46,278 nucleotides of DNA, taken from contig JACPWS010000024.1 of the NCBI GenBank assembly GCA_016196925.1, positions 1 to 46,278 on the forward strand, given 5' to 3'. The position numbers and the translations under genes were made by a program. Under the pieces are notes generated by a model, which was not told the DNA's origin, did not search any database, and worked only from the letters and a program-made list of their open reading frames with translations. Positions 35,071-43,370 of this stretch are shown piece after piece. Numbering within the stretch: the stretch's first letter is position 1; every line of letters begins with the position of its first letter. This DNA is from Burkholderiales bacterium. Its GTDB lineage: Bacteria; Pseudomonadota; Gammaproteobacteria; Burkholderiales; Burkholderiaceae_D.

Positions 35071-35392
35071 TGTCCACAAAAAACACGAAAAGCACGAACA
35101 CTTCAAAAGCAAGAGCCCTAGTGGCGACAATACAGTTCAATTAAGCAGCACACGTCGCTTCGTCATTCCGGCGAAAGCCGGAATCTAGTGGCGTGATTGC
35201 CAAAAGACGCTGGACCCCCCCTTGCAGGGCGCACTTGAGCTTGCATGCTCAAGTCGTTTCGCAGGCGGGTAGCAAGCTACCCGAATTCCCTGCTACACCC
35301 TGCGCAGGGATGACGACTTTAAGTTTACGACTTGAATGATCGTTCTTACCTGATCGCTGGTTTTTTCGTGAATTTCGTGTTTTTCGTGGACA
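35071..35392. repeat. Inverted TTCGTG-type repeat pair flanking copy B
   Basis: The left arm (35071-35098) reversed matches the right arm (35365-35392) at 25 of 28 positions. The unit is TTCGTGNNTTTCGTG followed by T residues and GTGGACA. A shorter copy, TTCGTGCCTTTCGTGGACA, lies at 45767-45785, also just upstream of a gene start. The inverted pair encloses about 265 bases. Confidence 0.8.
35161..35315. repeat. Composite intergenic palindromic repeat, copy B
   Basis: It opens with CGTCATTCCGGCGAAAGCCGGAATC, here noted only by its arms CATTCCGGC and GCCGGAATC, and closes with GGGATGACG. In between lies the two-hairpin module: hairpin 1 at 35233-35254 (arms ACTTGA/TCAAGT around GCTTGCATGC), linker CGTTTCGCAGGC, hairpin 2 at 35267-35282 (GGGTAGC/GCTACCC), then CCCTGCTACACC. 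See copies A and C. Confidence 0.85.
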
Positions 35393-35418
35393 AATGCTTT
35401 TCCTCTGGATGAAGAAAT

Positions 35419-36093
35419 ATGAGCTCTACCCTGCTAGAAACCATAGAAATCGAGAGCGGCCCCCATCCTAAGTTCGCGGTGATCTGGCTGCACGGCCTGG
35501 GTGCCGACGGCAACGATTTTGTGCCCATCGTGAATGAACTGGACCTGAGCGGCTGCCCGGCGATACGTTTCGTGTTTCCGCATGCGCCGACCATGCCGGT
35601 CACGCTGAACGGCGGCTATGTGATGCGCGCCTGGTACGACATCCTCGGTACCGATATCGCCAAGCGCGAAGATGAAGCAGGGTTACGCTTGTCGCAAGCG
35701 CGCATAGAACAATTGATAGAACGCGAAAAAGCGCGCGGCATCCCGGCCGGGCGCATCATCCTGGCCGGTTTTTCCCAAGGTTGCGCGATGGCCATGCAAA
35801 CCGGTCTGCGCCATCCGGAAAAACTGGCCGGCTTGCTGTGTCTGTCCGGCTATGTGCCGCTACGCGATGCGCTCGCCGCCGAACGCCACCCGGCGAACCA
35901 GAATACGCCGGTCTTTCTGGCCCATGGCCGCGCCGACCCCATCGTCTTGATCGACCGCGCCGAGCAGTCGCGCGATTTACTGAAATCCATGGATTATCGC
36001 GTCGAATGGCGCGAATACATGATGCAGCACTCGGTATGTCTGGAAGAAATCACCGACATAGGCCACTGGTTGCGCCAGATTTTGCAAGCCTAA
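35419..36093 (+). CDS. Carboxylesterase (acyl-protein thioesterase type)
   Basis: This is a cytoplasmic alpha/beta hydrolase of the carboxylesterase II / acyl-protein thioesterase family (PF02230). The 224-residue length is typical. The oxyanion-side motif IWLHGLGADGNDF is at 22-34. The catalytic triad is S119 in LAGFSQGCAM, D173 in HGRADPIV and H204 in MMQHSVCLEE. There is no signal peptide. Family members act on short-chain carboxylic esters. It is preceded by the repeat block and followed by convergent yaeQ after a 44-base gap. Confidence 0.93.
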   Translation: MSSTLLETIEIESGPHPKFAVIWLHGLGADGNDFVPIVNELDLSGCPAIRFVFPHAPTMPVTLNGGYVMRAWYDILGTDIAKREDEAGLRLSQARIEQLIEREKARGIPAGRIILAGFSQGCAMAMQTGLRHPEKLAGLLCLSGYVPLRDALAAERHPANQNTPVFLAHGRADPIVLIDRAEQSRDLLKSMDYRVEWREYMMQHSVCLEEITDIGHWLRQILQA

Positions 36094-36137
36094 GACTGCG
36101 AGCGGGAAACACTGGTTGCGTTTCCCCCGCAACCACC

Positions 36138-36683
36138 TCAGCCGCCCGCCGCTTTCAGCGTTTCCAGATCGATCTGCACCTGCGCATCGCCGGACGAGAT
36201 CCAGATTTGCCCGTCCTGTATCGTGCACTGCAATTGCATATTCCTTTGCGCGAGTTTTTCCAGGGCCTGGCTTTGCTGGGCCGGCACCTGCATGACGCGC
36301 AGGTTTTTGGCGCGCTCCAGGCGGCTGTTCATTTGCTTCCACCAGATATCGCAGGTATTGGAATAACAATAGACCAGTACTTGCCCGGCGCGACCGCAAG
36401 CCTTCAGCAGGCGGCGGTCGTCGGGCTGGCCGACTTCGACCCAGAGCTGGATCGCGTCGGTATAGTCTTTTTCCCACAGGTCCGGTTCTTCAGTATCGGA
36501 AATACCTTTGCCGAATTCTAGCCGTTCTGCGGCGTGGATCGCAAACGCCAGCACGCGTATCATCATGCGCTCGTCGGTTTCGGAGGGGTGACGGGCAATC
36601 GTCAGGCTGTGGTCGGCGTAATAGCCGCGGTCCATGTCCGAGATATTCAGGTCGGCCTTGTAGATGATCGATTTGAGCGCCAT
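36138..36683 (-). CDS. yaeQ: YaeQ family protein
   Basis: This is a small protein of the YaeQ family, which has a PD-(D/E)XK nuclease-like fold; its cellular role is unsettled. From the ATG at 36683 it has 181 residues beginning MALKSIIYKADLNISDMDRGYYADHSLTIARHPSETDERMMIRVLAFA. Family hallmarks are the start, EFGKGISDTEEPDLWEKDYTDAIQLWVEVGQPDDRRLLKACGRAGQVLVYCY, and QLQCTIQDGQIWIS near the end. The start codon shares one base with the purU stop (TAATG), so it is coupled to purU. A longer upstream reading start would lie inside purU. Confidence 0.95.
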   Translation of the reverse strand: MALKSIIYKADLNISDMDRGYYADHSLTIARHPSETDERMMIRVLAFAIHAAERLEFGKGISDTEEPDLWEKDYTDAIQLWVEVGQPDDRRLLKACGRAGQVLVYCYSNTCDIWWKQMNSRLERAKNLRVMQVPAQQSQALEKLAQRNMQLQCTIQDGQIWISSGDAQVQIDLETLKAAGG

Positions 36684-37549
36684 TATTTGAATACCACCGT
36701 TTTGTGTCCGTTCAACAAGATGCGGTGTTCGATAAAGCATTTCACCGCGCGCGCCAGCACCACGCACTCCACATCGCGCCCGATCGCGGTCAGCGTTTCG
36801 GGTTCCATCGCATGATCGACCCGCTCCACATCCTGCTCGATGATGGGCCCCTCATCCAGGTCGCCGGTGACGAAATGCGCGGTCGCGCCGATCAGTTTCA
36901 CGCCGCGTTCATGCGCCTGGTAGTAAGGTTTGGCGCCCTTGAAGCTGGGCAGGAAGGAATGGTGGATATTGATGGCGCGCCCTTTCAGCGCCTCGCACAT
37001 TTCCGGCGACAGGATTTGCATATAGCGCGCCAGCACCACCAGATCGACCCGGTTGCCATCCACGATTTCCAGCACCTTTTGCTCCTGGGTGCGCTTGGCT
37101 TCGGCCGTCGCGCCGGCGGCCAGCGGCAGGTGATGGAAGGGAATGTCGTAACTGGCCGCCAGTTGATAAAAATCGGTGTGATTCGAAATAATCGCCGTGA
37201 TTTCCACTGGCAGCAAGCCGCTCTTGTAGCGGAACAGCAAATCGTTCAGGCAATGCCCTATCCTGGACACCATCAGCACCACGCGCGGTTTATGATGGGC
37301 GTCGTGCAATTCCCAGATCATCTGCAGGCTGGCGGCCAGCGCGCTGAATTCCTGGCGCAGCGCTGCCTCGCTGGTGTCGCCGTTTTCCGCGGCAAAATGC
37401 ACGCGCATGAAAAACAGCTGCGATTGCGCGTCGCCGAACTGCGCAGAGTCTATGATATTGCAACCGTGTCCAGCCAAAAAACCGGAAACGCTATGCACGA
37501 TGCCGCGCCGATCGGGGCAAGACAAGGTAAGGATGTATTCTGGATGCAT
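36683..37549 (-). CDS. purU: Formyltetrahydrofolate deformylase
   Basis: PurU hydrolyses 10-formyltetrahydrofolate to formate and tetrahydrofolate. In E. coli it supplies formate for PurT and balances one-carbon units. The 288-residue protein starts with an ACT domain (YILTLSCPDRRGIVHSVSGFLAGHGCNIIDSAQFGD). The formyltransferase domain follows from about 85 (KPRVVLMVSRIGHCLNDLLFR). Active-site residues are in INIHHSFLPSFKGAKPYYQAHERGVKLIGATAHFVTGDLDEGPII. The ATG at 37549 is chosen; the frame opens ten codons earlier. yaeQ overlaps its stop. purT lies at 9387-10595. Confidence 0.96.
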   Translation of the reverse strand: MHPEYILTLSCPDRRGIVHSVSGFLAGHGCNIIDSAQFGDAQSQLFFMRVHFAAENGDTSEAALRQEFSALAASLQMIWELHDAHHKPRVVLMVSRIGHCLNDLLFRYKSGLLPVEITAIISNHTDFYQLAASYDIPFHHLPLAAGATAEAKRTQEQKVLEIVDGNRVDLVVLARYMQILSPEMCEALKGRAINIHHSFLPSFKGAKPYYQAHERGVKLIGATAHFVTGDLDEGPIIEQDVERVDHAMEPETLTAIGRDVECVVLARAVKCFIEHRILLNGHKTVVFK

Positions 37550-37686
37550 GATGTGAAAGCGATAAAAGTCAAGGCGCATTGTCTCATGTTCATGCGAATG
37601 GCAGCCAAAAAAGCACGATCGTTCTAATTAATGTATAGTGCTGTAACAAGCACTATCCTATGATGAAATCACCACCAGGAAACCAC

Positions 37687-38712
37687 ATGCCTACGCTCAT
37701 CAACCAGCAATACCGCCTGGCAGCCCGCCCGGTCGGCGCCCCCAGACATAGCGACTGGAGCTTCACTTCCGAGCCTGTGCGCGACATCGCCGACGGCGAA
37801 ATCATCGTGCAAACCATTTACATTTCGCTGGACCCGGCCATGCGCGGCTGGATGAACGAGGGTAAGTCCTATATCCGCCCGGTCGCCATCGACGAAGTCA
37901 TGCGCGCCGGCGGCATAGGCAAGGTGATCGCCTCCAGATCGACCAAATTCAAAACCGGCGATTACGTCTGCGGCGGCACCGGCGTACAGCAATACTGGGC
38001 AGGCGCGGCCGACGACAAGGCTGCGGCTTTCCACAAAGTCGATCCACAACTGGCGCCCCTGCCGAAATACCTGAATGCACTCGGCATGCCCGGCATGACC
38101 GCGTATTTCGGCTTGCTCGATGTCGGCCAGCCGAAAGCCGGTGAAACCGTGGTGGTATCCGGCGCAGCCGGTGCGGTCGGCCAGACCGTGGGCCAGGTCG
38201 CCAGGCAAAAAGGCTGCCGCGTAGTCGGCATCGCCGGCGGCCAGGAAAAATGCGATTTCGTCGTGAATGAACTCGGCTTCGACGCCTGCATCGATTACAA
38301 AGCCGGCGCCCTGCGCGAGGGTCTGAAACAACATTGCCCGGACGGCGTAGACATCTATTTCGACAACGTCGGCGGCGAAATCCTCGATACCGTGCTGACC
38401 TGCATCAATCTGAAAGCCCGCATCATCATCTGCGGCGCGATCTCGCAATACAACAGCACCACTCCGGTCAAAGGTCCATCCAATTACCTGTCGCTGCTGG
38501 TCAACCGCGCCCGCATGGAAGGCATCGTGGTATTCGACTATGCCGCCCGCTATGGCGAAGCGGTGGCGGCAATGGGCCAATGGATGGCGCAAGGCAAATT
38601 CCAGACGCGCGAAGATATCGTGGTCGGCATAGAAGGCTTCCCCGATGCGCTGATGATGCTGTTCGAAGGGAAGAACTTCGGCAAGCTGATTTTGCAGATG
38701 GGGGAGGAATAA
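37687..38712 (+). CDS. NADPH-dependent medium-chain reductase, CurA/leukotriene B4 dehydrogenase type
   Basis: This is a zinc-free medium-chain dehydrogenase/reductase of the family that includes curcumin reductase CurA and prostaglandin/leukotriene reductases. It reduces the double bond of alpha,beta-unsaturated carbonyls. The 341-residue protein begins MPTLINQQYRLAARPVGAPRHSDW. The typical stretch YISLDPAMRGWMNEGKSYI is near residue 50. The nucleotide-binding fold has VVVSGAAGAVGQTVGQVARQKGCRVVGIAGGQEKC (about 155-190), with a pattern that fits NADPH. DGVDIYFDNVGGEILD follows. AGGAAACC lies before the ATG at 37687. The natural substrate cannot be told from sequence. Confidence 0.92.
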   Translation: MPTLINQQYRLAARPVGAPRHSDWSFTSEPVRDIADGEIIVQTIYISLDPAMRGWMNEGKSYIRPVAIDEVMRAGGIGKVIASRSTKFKTGDYVCGGTGVQQYWAGAADDKAAAFHKVDPQLAPLPKYLNALGMPGMTAYFGLLDVGQPKAGETVVVSGAAGAVGQTVGQVARQKGCRVVGIAGGQEKCDFVVNELGFDACIDYKAGALREGLKQHCPDGVDIYFDNVGGEILDTVLTCINLKARIIICGAISQYNSTTPVKGPSNYLSLLVNRARMEGIVVFDYAARYGEAVAAMGQWMAQGKFQTREDIVVGIEGFPDALMMLFEGKNFGKLILQMGEE

Positions 38713-38731
38713 GGCGAAGATGCAAGGTGTT

Positions 38732-38796
38732 GGGATTCCTGCGTCACCGCCAATTTACGGATGCGCTGCGTAGGTTGGCGGTGACGCAGGAATCCC
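38732..38796. repeat. Perfect 22-base inverted repeat with 21-base loop
   Basis: Arms at 38732-38753 and 38775-38796 are exactly complementary; the left begins GGGATTCCTGCGTCACCG. The loop adds a TACG/CGTA pairing. It lies 19 bases after the reductase stop, between that gene and the convergent DUF1294 gene. It lacks a T run, so it is more likely an intergenic palindromic repeat than a standard terminator, although it could end transcripts from both sides. Confidence 0.85.
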
Positions 38797-38837
38797 CACA
38801 TCTCAGCAAAGCATAGGACGCGGTTAATGCCCGAACC

Positions 38838-39140
38838 TCATCCCACAGCTGGCAGTAAATGTCGCAGACCGGCCAGCATGCCGCAATTCAGCAAAACGGT
38901 TACCCAAAACACCCGCTGAAACGAACGCTTACTGCTTTTATGCCGCAGCAGTTGTTGCGCGGCCCAGGCACCCGGCCAGCCGCAAAACAGGCTGAGCAGG
39001 TGCAGGGTGCGCTCCGGTATGCGCCAGCGCCGCTTTCTGGCGGCGGACTTGTCGAATGCGTAAGCGAGGAAGGCCAGCAGGCTGGCGCCCAGATACAGCC
39101 CCAGCAAGGCCCACAGCCTGGCCTGTCCTGCTACAGCCAC
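38838..39140 (-). CDS. DUF1294 family membrane protein
   Basis: This is a short membrane protein with the DUF1294 signature: [60 protein letters not shown] helix precedes it ([19 protein letters not shown]) and another ends it. Function is unknown; in other bacteria the domain is often fused behind a cold-shock domain, absent here. The start is uncertain. The GTG at 39140 overlaps the hyi stop by ten bases and gives 100 residues. An ATG at 39194 would give 118 residues but overlaps hyi by 64 bases. Confidence 0.8.
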   Translation of the reverse strand: MAVAGQARLWALLGLYLGASLLAFLAYAFDKSAARKRRWRIPERTLHLLSLFCGWPGAWAAQQLLRHKSSKRSFQRVFWVTVLLNCGMLAGLRHLLPAVG

Positions 39141-39919
39141 GGCTTGACCCAATCCAGCCCGGCCGAGGTGGCGCCGCGCGGCCGGTATTCGCAACCTATC
39201 CAGCCGGTATAGCCGAGTTCATCGATCAGGTCGAACAAATACGGGTAATTCAGCTCCCCGCTGTCCGGCTCTTGCCGCTCCGGCACGCCGGCGATCTGGA
39301 TGTGACCGATGCCGCCCAGCGGACGCTGCATGTCGCGCCTGAGTTTGCTGGCAATGTCGCCTTCGACGATCTGGCAATGGTAGATGTCGAACTGCACTTG
39401 CAGGTTGTCCACACCTAGTTCGGCGCAGATCGCCTGCGCCTGGTCTTGCCGGTTCAGGAAATAGCCGGGCATGTCGCGCCGGTTGATAGCTTCGATCAGG
39501 ACAGTGAGGCCTTCCCGGGCGGCCAGCAAGGCTGCGTACGCCAGGTTTTGCAGATAAGCGGCGCGCTGGCGTTCCGGTTCCACGCCGGGCTGCAGCAAGC
39601 CAGCCATCACGTGCAGATTGTAGTTGCCGAGTACGCGCGCGTATTCCAGTGCGCGGTCGATGCCGCGCCTGAATTCATCGTGGCGGCCCGGCAGGCAGGC
39701 GATGCCGCGCTCGCCGGCGGCCCAGTCGCCGGGCGGCGCGTTGAACAAGACTTGCTGCAAACCGTGCTCGTCCAGGCGCTGGCGCAACTCCTCAGGCTGA
39801 TAGTCGTAGGGAAACAGGAATTCCACGCCCCGAAACCCGTCGCGCGCGGCGGCGGAAAAACGCTCAGTGAAGGCGTGTTCGGGGTACATCATGCTGAGAT
39901 TGGCGGCAAAACGTGGCAT
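39131..39919 (-). CDS. hyi: Hydroxypyruvate isomerase family protein
   Basis: This TIM-barrel enzyme of the Hyi family interconverts hydroxypyruvate and tartronate semialdehyde in glyoxylate metabolism; related members (OtnI) isomerise other sugar-acid derivatives. From the ATG at 39919 it has 262 residues beginning [21 protein letters not shown]. Metal-ligand regions are [15 protein letters not shown] (Glu), VQFDIYHCQ (Asp), GHIQIAG (His) and [10 protein letters not shown] (Glu). GGGAGG precedes the start. No glyoxylate carboligase or tartronate semialdehyde reductase gene is adjacent, so the physiological substrate is open. Confidence 0.88.
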   Translation of the reverse strand: MPRFAANLSMMYPEHAFTERFSAAARDGFRGVEFLFPYDYQPEELRQRLDEHGLQQVLFNAPPGDWAAGERGIACLPGRHDEFRRGIDRALEYARVLGNYNLHVMAGLLQPGVEPERQRAAYLQNLAYAALLAAREGLTVLIEAINRRDMPGYFLNRQDQAQAICAELGVDNLQVQFDIYHCQIVEGDIASKLRRDMQRPLGGIGHIQIAGVPERQEPDSGELNYPYLFDLIDELGYTGWIGCEYRPRGATSAGLDWVKPWL

Positions 39920-39932
39920 AGACCCTCCCTTA

Positions 39933-40895
39933 TTACTTTCGCCGGGCATAGCGTTGCGCCAGCACGGCGCACACCATCAACTGCAACTGGTGAAACACCA
40001 TCAGCGGCAACAGCACCGTGCCCACCATCTGACCGGCAAACAAGACCTTGGCCATCGGCACGCCGCTGGCCAGGCTTTTCTTGGAACCGCAAAACACCAC
40101 GGTGATTTCATCTTCCTTGCAAAAGCCGAGGCGGCGGCTGGCGAACCCGGTCATCGTCATGATGATCGCCAGCATGAAGGCGCTGACGGCCAGCAGACTC
40201 GCCAACATCGCGACGGGCAGTTGGCGCCACAAGCCCTGCACCACGGCGGCGCTGAACGCCACATACACCACCAGCAAGATGGAACTCTGGTCGACCAGCT
40301 TCAGCACTTCCCTGTGCCTCTCCATGCGCGCCTGCAGCCAGGGCCGGGCGATTTGCCCGGCCACGAAGGGCAGCAGCAATTGCACGACGATCTTGCCAAG
40401 CGCATCGAGCGAGATGCGGCGGTCGCCGTGCGCGCTGAGCATCGCGCCGACCAGCAAAGGCGTCAGGAAGATGCCGAGCAAGTTGCTGATCGAAGCGCTG
40501 CAGACGGCCGCCGGCACATTGCCGCGCGCCACCGAAGTGAAAGCGATCGACGATTGCACGGTGGACGGCAAGACGCACAGGAATAAAACGCCGAGATACA
40601 GTTCGGGCGTCAGCAGCGGCAACAGCAGCGGCTTCAAGGCCAGCCCGAGCAAGGGAAACACCGCGAAAGTAAATGTCAGCACCAGCAAATGCAGGCGCCA
40701 GTGGGCCAGGCCGGCCAACACCGCCTGGCGCGACAGTTTGGCGCCGTGCATGAAGAACAGCAAGGCGATCATCAGCGTGGCCAACACATCGAAGGCGCGC
40801 GCCGCGCCGCCGCGCGCCGGCACAACGCTGGCCGCCAGCAGTACGGCCAACAACAACAGCGTCATGTTGTCGGGTAAAAAACGGGGGCGTTGCAT
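39933..40895 (-). CDS. SBF-like (bile acid:sodium symporter superfamily, YfeH-type) transporter
   Basis: This is an inner-membrane transporter of the SBF-like family (PF13593 type), with about ten hydrophobic segments across 320 residues. Recognisable stretches are [84 protein letters not shown] and [20 protein letters not shown] near the end. The crossover segments with conserved Pro, Ser and Asn are in the positions expected for the fold. Substrate is unknown. A short ORF ends nine bases before its start, and the repeated TACT-N7-AGTA site lies further upstream. hyi follows after 13 bases, so hyi and the DUF1294 gene may be in the same unit. Confidence 0.88.
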   Translation of the reverse strand: MQRPRFLPDNMTLLLLAVLLAASVVPARGGAARAFDVLATLMIALLFFMHGAKLSRQAVLAGLAHWRLHLLVLTFTFAVFPLLGLALKPLLLPLLTPELYLGVLFLCVLPSTVQSSIAFTSVARGNVPAAVCSASISNLLGIFLTPLLVGAMLSAHGDRRISLDALGKIVVQLLLPFVAGQIARPWLQARMERHREVLKLVDQSSILLVVYVAFSAAVVQGLWRQLPVAMLASLLAVSAFMLAIIMTMTGFASRRLGFCKEDEITVVFCGSKKSLASGVPMAKVLFAGQMVGTVLLPLMVFHQLQLMVCAVLAQRYARRK

Positions 40896-40903
40896 GCCTG
40901 GCT

Positions 40904-40999
40904 TCAGAAGTTATCGTCCGCCGATTGTACTTGAGAAGCGCCGCCCTGACCCGCGGGCCGGCCGCCGACCTGCCCGGCCCGCGCCCGGTCTTCCCGCAT
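40904..40999 (-). CDS. Possible short leader ORF ahead of the SBF transporter
   Basis: A 31-codon frame reads MREDRARAGQVGGRPAGQGG and ends QSADDNF. A strong Shine-Dalgarno sequence (AAGGGGGAG) lies nine bases before the ATG at 40999; an in-frame ATG two codons earlier (41005) is too close to it. The stop lies eight bases before the SBF start, an operon-like gap. The residue composition (Arg, Gly, Ala, Gln) is that of GC-rich non-coding sequence, so it may be chance. I recognise no family. Confidence 0.3.
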   Translation of the reverse strand: MREDRARAGQVGGRPAGQGGASQVQSADDNF

Positions 41000-41066
41000 A
41001 TCCATATACTCCCCCTTGTTTTAGTAATTTTCGGCCTGGCGTCCGCCAACTTAAAGGCTCCCCTCA

Positions 41067-41090
41067 CATACTAGAGGGGAGTATATTTTT
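41067..41090 (-). promoter_or_regulatory. Second copy of the TACT-N7-AGTA site, ahead of the SBF transporter
   Basis: The core TACTAGAGGGGAGTA lies at 41069-41083 and is followed by an AT-only run. It matches the site ahead of nadA (16704-16727) at 23 of 24 bases. It lies about 62 bases before the first ATG of the short ORF and 172 before the SBF start. A partial relative, ATACTCCCCC, is at 41006-41015 in the other orientation. The same reservations on regulator identity apply. Confidence 0.5.
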
Positions 41091-41131
41091 ACCTGAAATA
41101 GCAATTTCACGCCGCCGCGCTTGAGGCCCAT

Positions 41132-41159
41132 AAAAAAACGCCCCGGTTGCCCGGGGCGT
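41132..41159 (-). terminator. Rho-independent terminator after the TonB receptor gene
   Basis: The stem ACGCCCCGG/CCGGGGCGT has loop TTGC (plus-strand reading) and a plus-strand A run at 41132-41138, which is a T run in the minus-strand transcript. It lies 25 bases after the receptor stop. Confidence 0.9.
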
Positions 41160-41184
41160 CGCGTCTTTCTATCCTGCTGCCGGA

Positions 41185-43287
41185 TCAGAACTTCGCATTC
41201 AGGCTGACACGCAAGGCGCGTGGCGAACCGGGTGTGATGTTGTTATTGCTGTTGGCGAAAGCGTAGTACTTTTTGTCGAGCAGATTCTCGATATTGGCTT
41301 GCAGGTTGAAATTCTTATTCACCGTGTAATACAAGGCCGCATCGAGGCGGGTGAAGCCGGGGATGACGACCGTGTTGTCGGTCGAGGCGTACAGGTCGCT
41401 GCGGTACACGACGCCCAGGCCGGCGCCCCAGGCAGGCGCGAAGTTGTAGCGATTCCACAGGGAAGCGCTGTGGGTCGGCACCTGGGCGATGCTGGCGCCT
41501 GCCAGCACGGTGGCCGACTGAGTCTTGGTGATCTTCGCATCCTGATACGCGTAGCCGCCCATCACGCTCCAGTCGCGCGTGATGTTGCCGCTCAGGCCCA
41601 GTTCCAGGCCCTTGCTGCGCTGGCCGTCGACCAGGATCATCCTGGTGACATCGGCCGGATCGGCCATCGCGACATTGCTGCGGTCGAGCTGATACACGGC
41701 CACGCTGGCCGACAGATCAGGCAAGACATCCCACTTGGCGCCGATTTCCAGGTTCTTGAATTTTTCAGGGTCGAGCGCCTGGTTAGTCAAAGTCAGCGAA
41801 GACAGCTGGTCGCCGGCGCGCGGCACGTAGGCCAGGCTATAGCTGGCGTACACGGAAACCGCCGTGACCGGCTTGAACACCAAGCCCAGGCGCGGCGAGA
41901 CCGGGGTATCGGTGGTCTGGAAATTTTCTTTCGTGCGCTTATTCGTGAAATCGACGGCTAAGCTATCGCGGCGCAGGCCGGCGATCAACTGCCACTGCGG
42001 CGAAAACTCAAGCTGGTCTTGCACGTACACCGACTTGGCAGTAACCACGCCGTGGTTATTCGCATCGCTCGCCTTTTGTTGGAAAGTGACGGCAGTAGTC
42101 GTGACCGGATTGCCGAGCGGCACGTTAATCGAAGTCACGTTAGCGCCGACGCCGGTGAAGTACGCGGTATTGCGGAAATTATCGGTTTCCTGACGACCGA
42201 GTTCGACCCCGCCGACCAGCTTATGGCGGATAGCGCCGGTATCGAGCGTATACATCAGGTCGGTCTGGTTGAACAGATTCTTGCGCTGGGTGGCGTTGTT
42301 ATAGCCGGACAGGGCCACCATAGTGCCGGCGGCGTTCACGGCGCCCGGCACGATGTTTTGGTACAGCTTGTCGTAGTCGGCATAGCGGCTGCGGTTGCGC
42401 AGGCTCAGGCCATGGCCGAAATCGTGCTCGATCAGCGCGCTCAGGGCGTCGACCCTGGCGCTGACGCGGTTCACGTCATGGCTGCCGAAGAAAGTAGAGA
42501 CATCGGTATTTACCGGCAAGCCCTGGTAAGACGGGATGCCGCGGTCGGCCGTGCGCTCATCCTTGAAGTGCTCATAGCCGAGCACCACACTGGTATTGGC
42601 GCCGGCGCGCAGGGCCAGCGTCGGGTTGATGCCGGAACGCTGCACGGATACGCCCTGGCGATAGCTGCCGGAGTCTTCGACCATGCCGGTGACACGCAGC
42701 GCGGCGGCTTCGTTCAGGGCCTGGCCGACATCGGCCGTGGCGCGCCGCATATTCCAGGAACCCAGCGTCAGCGAAGCTTCGCGCACGGCGCGCCAGCCCG
42801 CCTGCTTGGTGACGCGGTTGATCACGCCGCCCGAACCGCCGCGCCCGAAGATCATGGCGTTCGAGCCTTTCAGCGCTTCCACGCTGTCGATGTTGTAGAA
42901 ATCGCGGTAGTACTGCACGTCGTCGCGCACGCCATCGATATAAAAATCGCCGGTCGAGCTATTGCCGCGGAACACCGCCGTGTCGCGATTGCCCTCGCCT
43001 TGCGCCGCCACGATGCCGGGCACGTAGCGCACCACATCGCTCAGGCTTTGCATGCTCTGGTCGCGGATCAGATCTTTGCTCACCACAGTCACCGCCTGCG
43101 GCGTATCGCGCAGCAAGGTATCGGTCTTGGTGGCGCTGCTGCTGCGCTTCACGTCGTAGGCAGTCTTGTCGGACTTGGCGCTGATCTGCACCTCGGGCAA
43201 GGCTCTATCTTCAGGGGTCTGTTGCGCAAATGCGGGGAGGACGACACTGGCCAGCAAAGCAGTCAGCGGGGTGAGACGGGTCTTCAT
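41185..43287 (-). CDS. TonB-dependent siderophore receptor (catecholate type, Fiu-like)
   Basis: This is an outer-membrane receptor for ferric siderophores, energised by TonB. The 700-residue protein has a signal peptide (MKTRLTPLTALLASVVLPAFAQ). The plug domain opens DTLLRDTPQAVTVVSKDLIRDQSMQSLSDVVRYVPGI and continues FRGNSSTGDFYIDGVRDDVQYYRDFYNIDSVEALKGSNAMIFGRGGSGGVINRVTK, a pattern of Fiu and related catecholate receptors. The beta-barrel ends in VSLNAKF with a terminal Phe, as required for insertion. A TonB box candidate is EVQISA near residue 32. A Fur-type site lies 84 bases upstream. No siderophore synthesis gene is nearby. Confidence 0.94.
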   Translation of the reverse strand: MKTRLTPLTALLASVVLPAFAQQTPEDRALPEVQISAKSDKTAYDVKRSSSATKTDTLLRDTPQAVTVVSKDLIRDQSMQSLSDVVRYVPGIVAAQGEGNRDTAVFRGNSSTGDFYIDGVRDDVQYYRDFYNIDSVEALKGSNAMIFGRGGSGGVINRVTKQAGWRAVREASLTLGSWNMRRATADVGQALNEAAALRVTGMVEDSGSYRQGVSVQRSGINPTLALRAGANTSVVLGYEHFKDERTADRGIPSYQGLPVNTDVSTFFGSHDVNRVSARVDALSALIEHDFGHGLSLRNRSRYADYDKLYQNIVPGAVNAAGTMVALSGYNNATQRKNLFNQTDLMYTLDTGAIRHKLVGGVELGRQETDNFRNTAYFTGVGANVTSINVPLGNPVTTTAVTFQQKASDANNHGVVTAKSVYVQDQLEFSPQWQLIAGLRRDSLAVDFTNKRTKENFQTTDTPVSPRLGLVFKPVTAVSVYASYSLAYVPRAGDQLSSLTLTNQALDPEKFKNLEIGAKWDVLPDLSASVAVYQLDRSNVAMADPADVTRMILVDGQRSKGLELGLSGNITRDWSVMGGYAYQDAKITKTQSATVLAGASIAQVPTHSASLWNRYNFAPAWGAGLGVVYRSDLYASTDNTVVIPGFTRLDAALYYTVNKNFNLQANIENLLDKKYYAFANSNNNITPGSPRALRVSLNAKF

Positions 43288-43370
43288 GGATTTCCTTGTT
43301 TATCAACTGTTGAGGATGGCTGGCTGATAGGCAAGGCTACGTGGCTGGCTGATTATTTGCCGTTAATTAT

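Larger units (their letters stand above)
35063..35418. other. 356-base intergenic region made almost wholly of repeats
   Basis: No gene is present. The region is an inverted pair of TTCGTG-type repeats (35071-35098 and 35365-35392) enclosing the composite palindromic element copy B. Only the last 26 bases before the carboxylesterase start are free of recognisable repeat sequence. Confidence 0.7.

Noticed and set aside
36684..36767. Longer start for yaeQ inside purU
   Set aside because: The family begins MALKSIIYKADL-like; the extra residues are the antisense-free overlap with the purU coding region in another frame.
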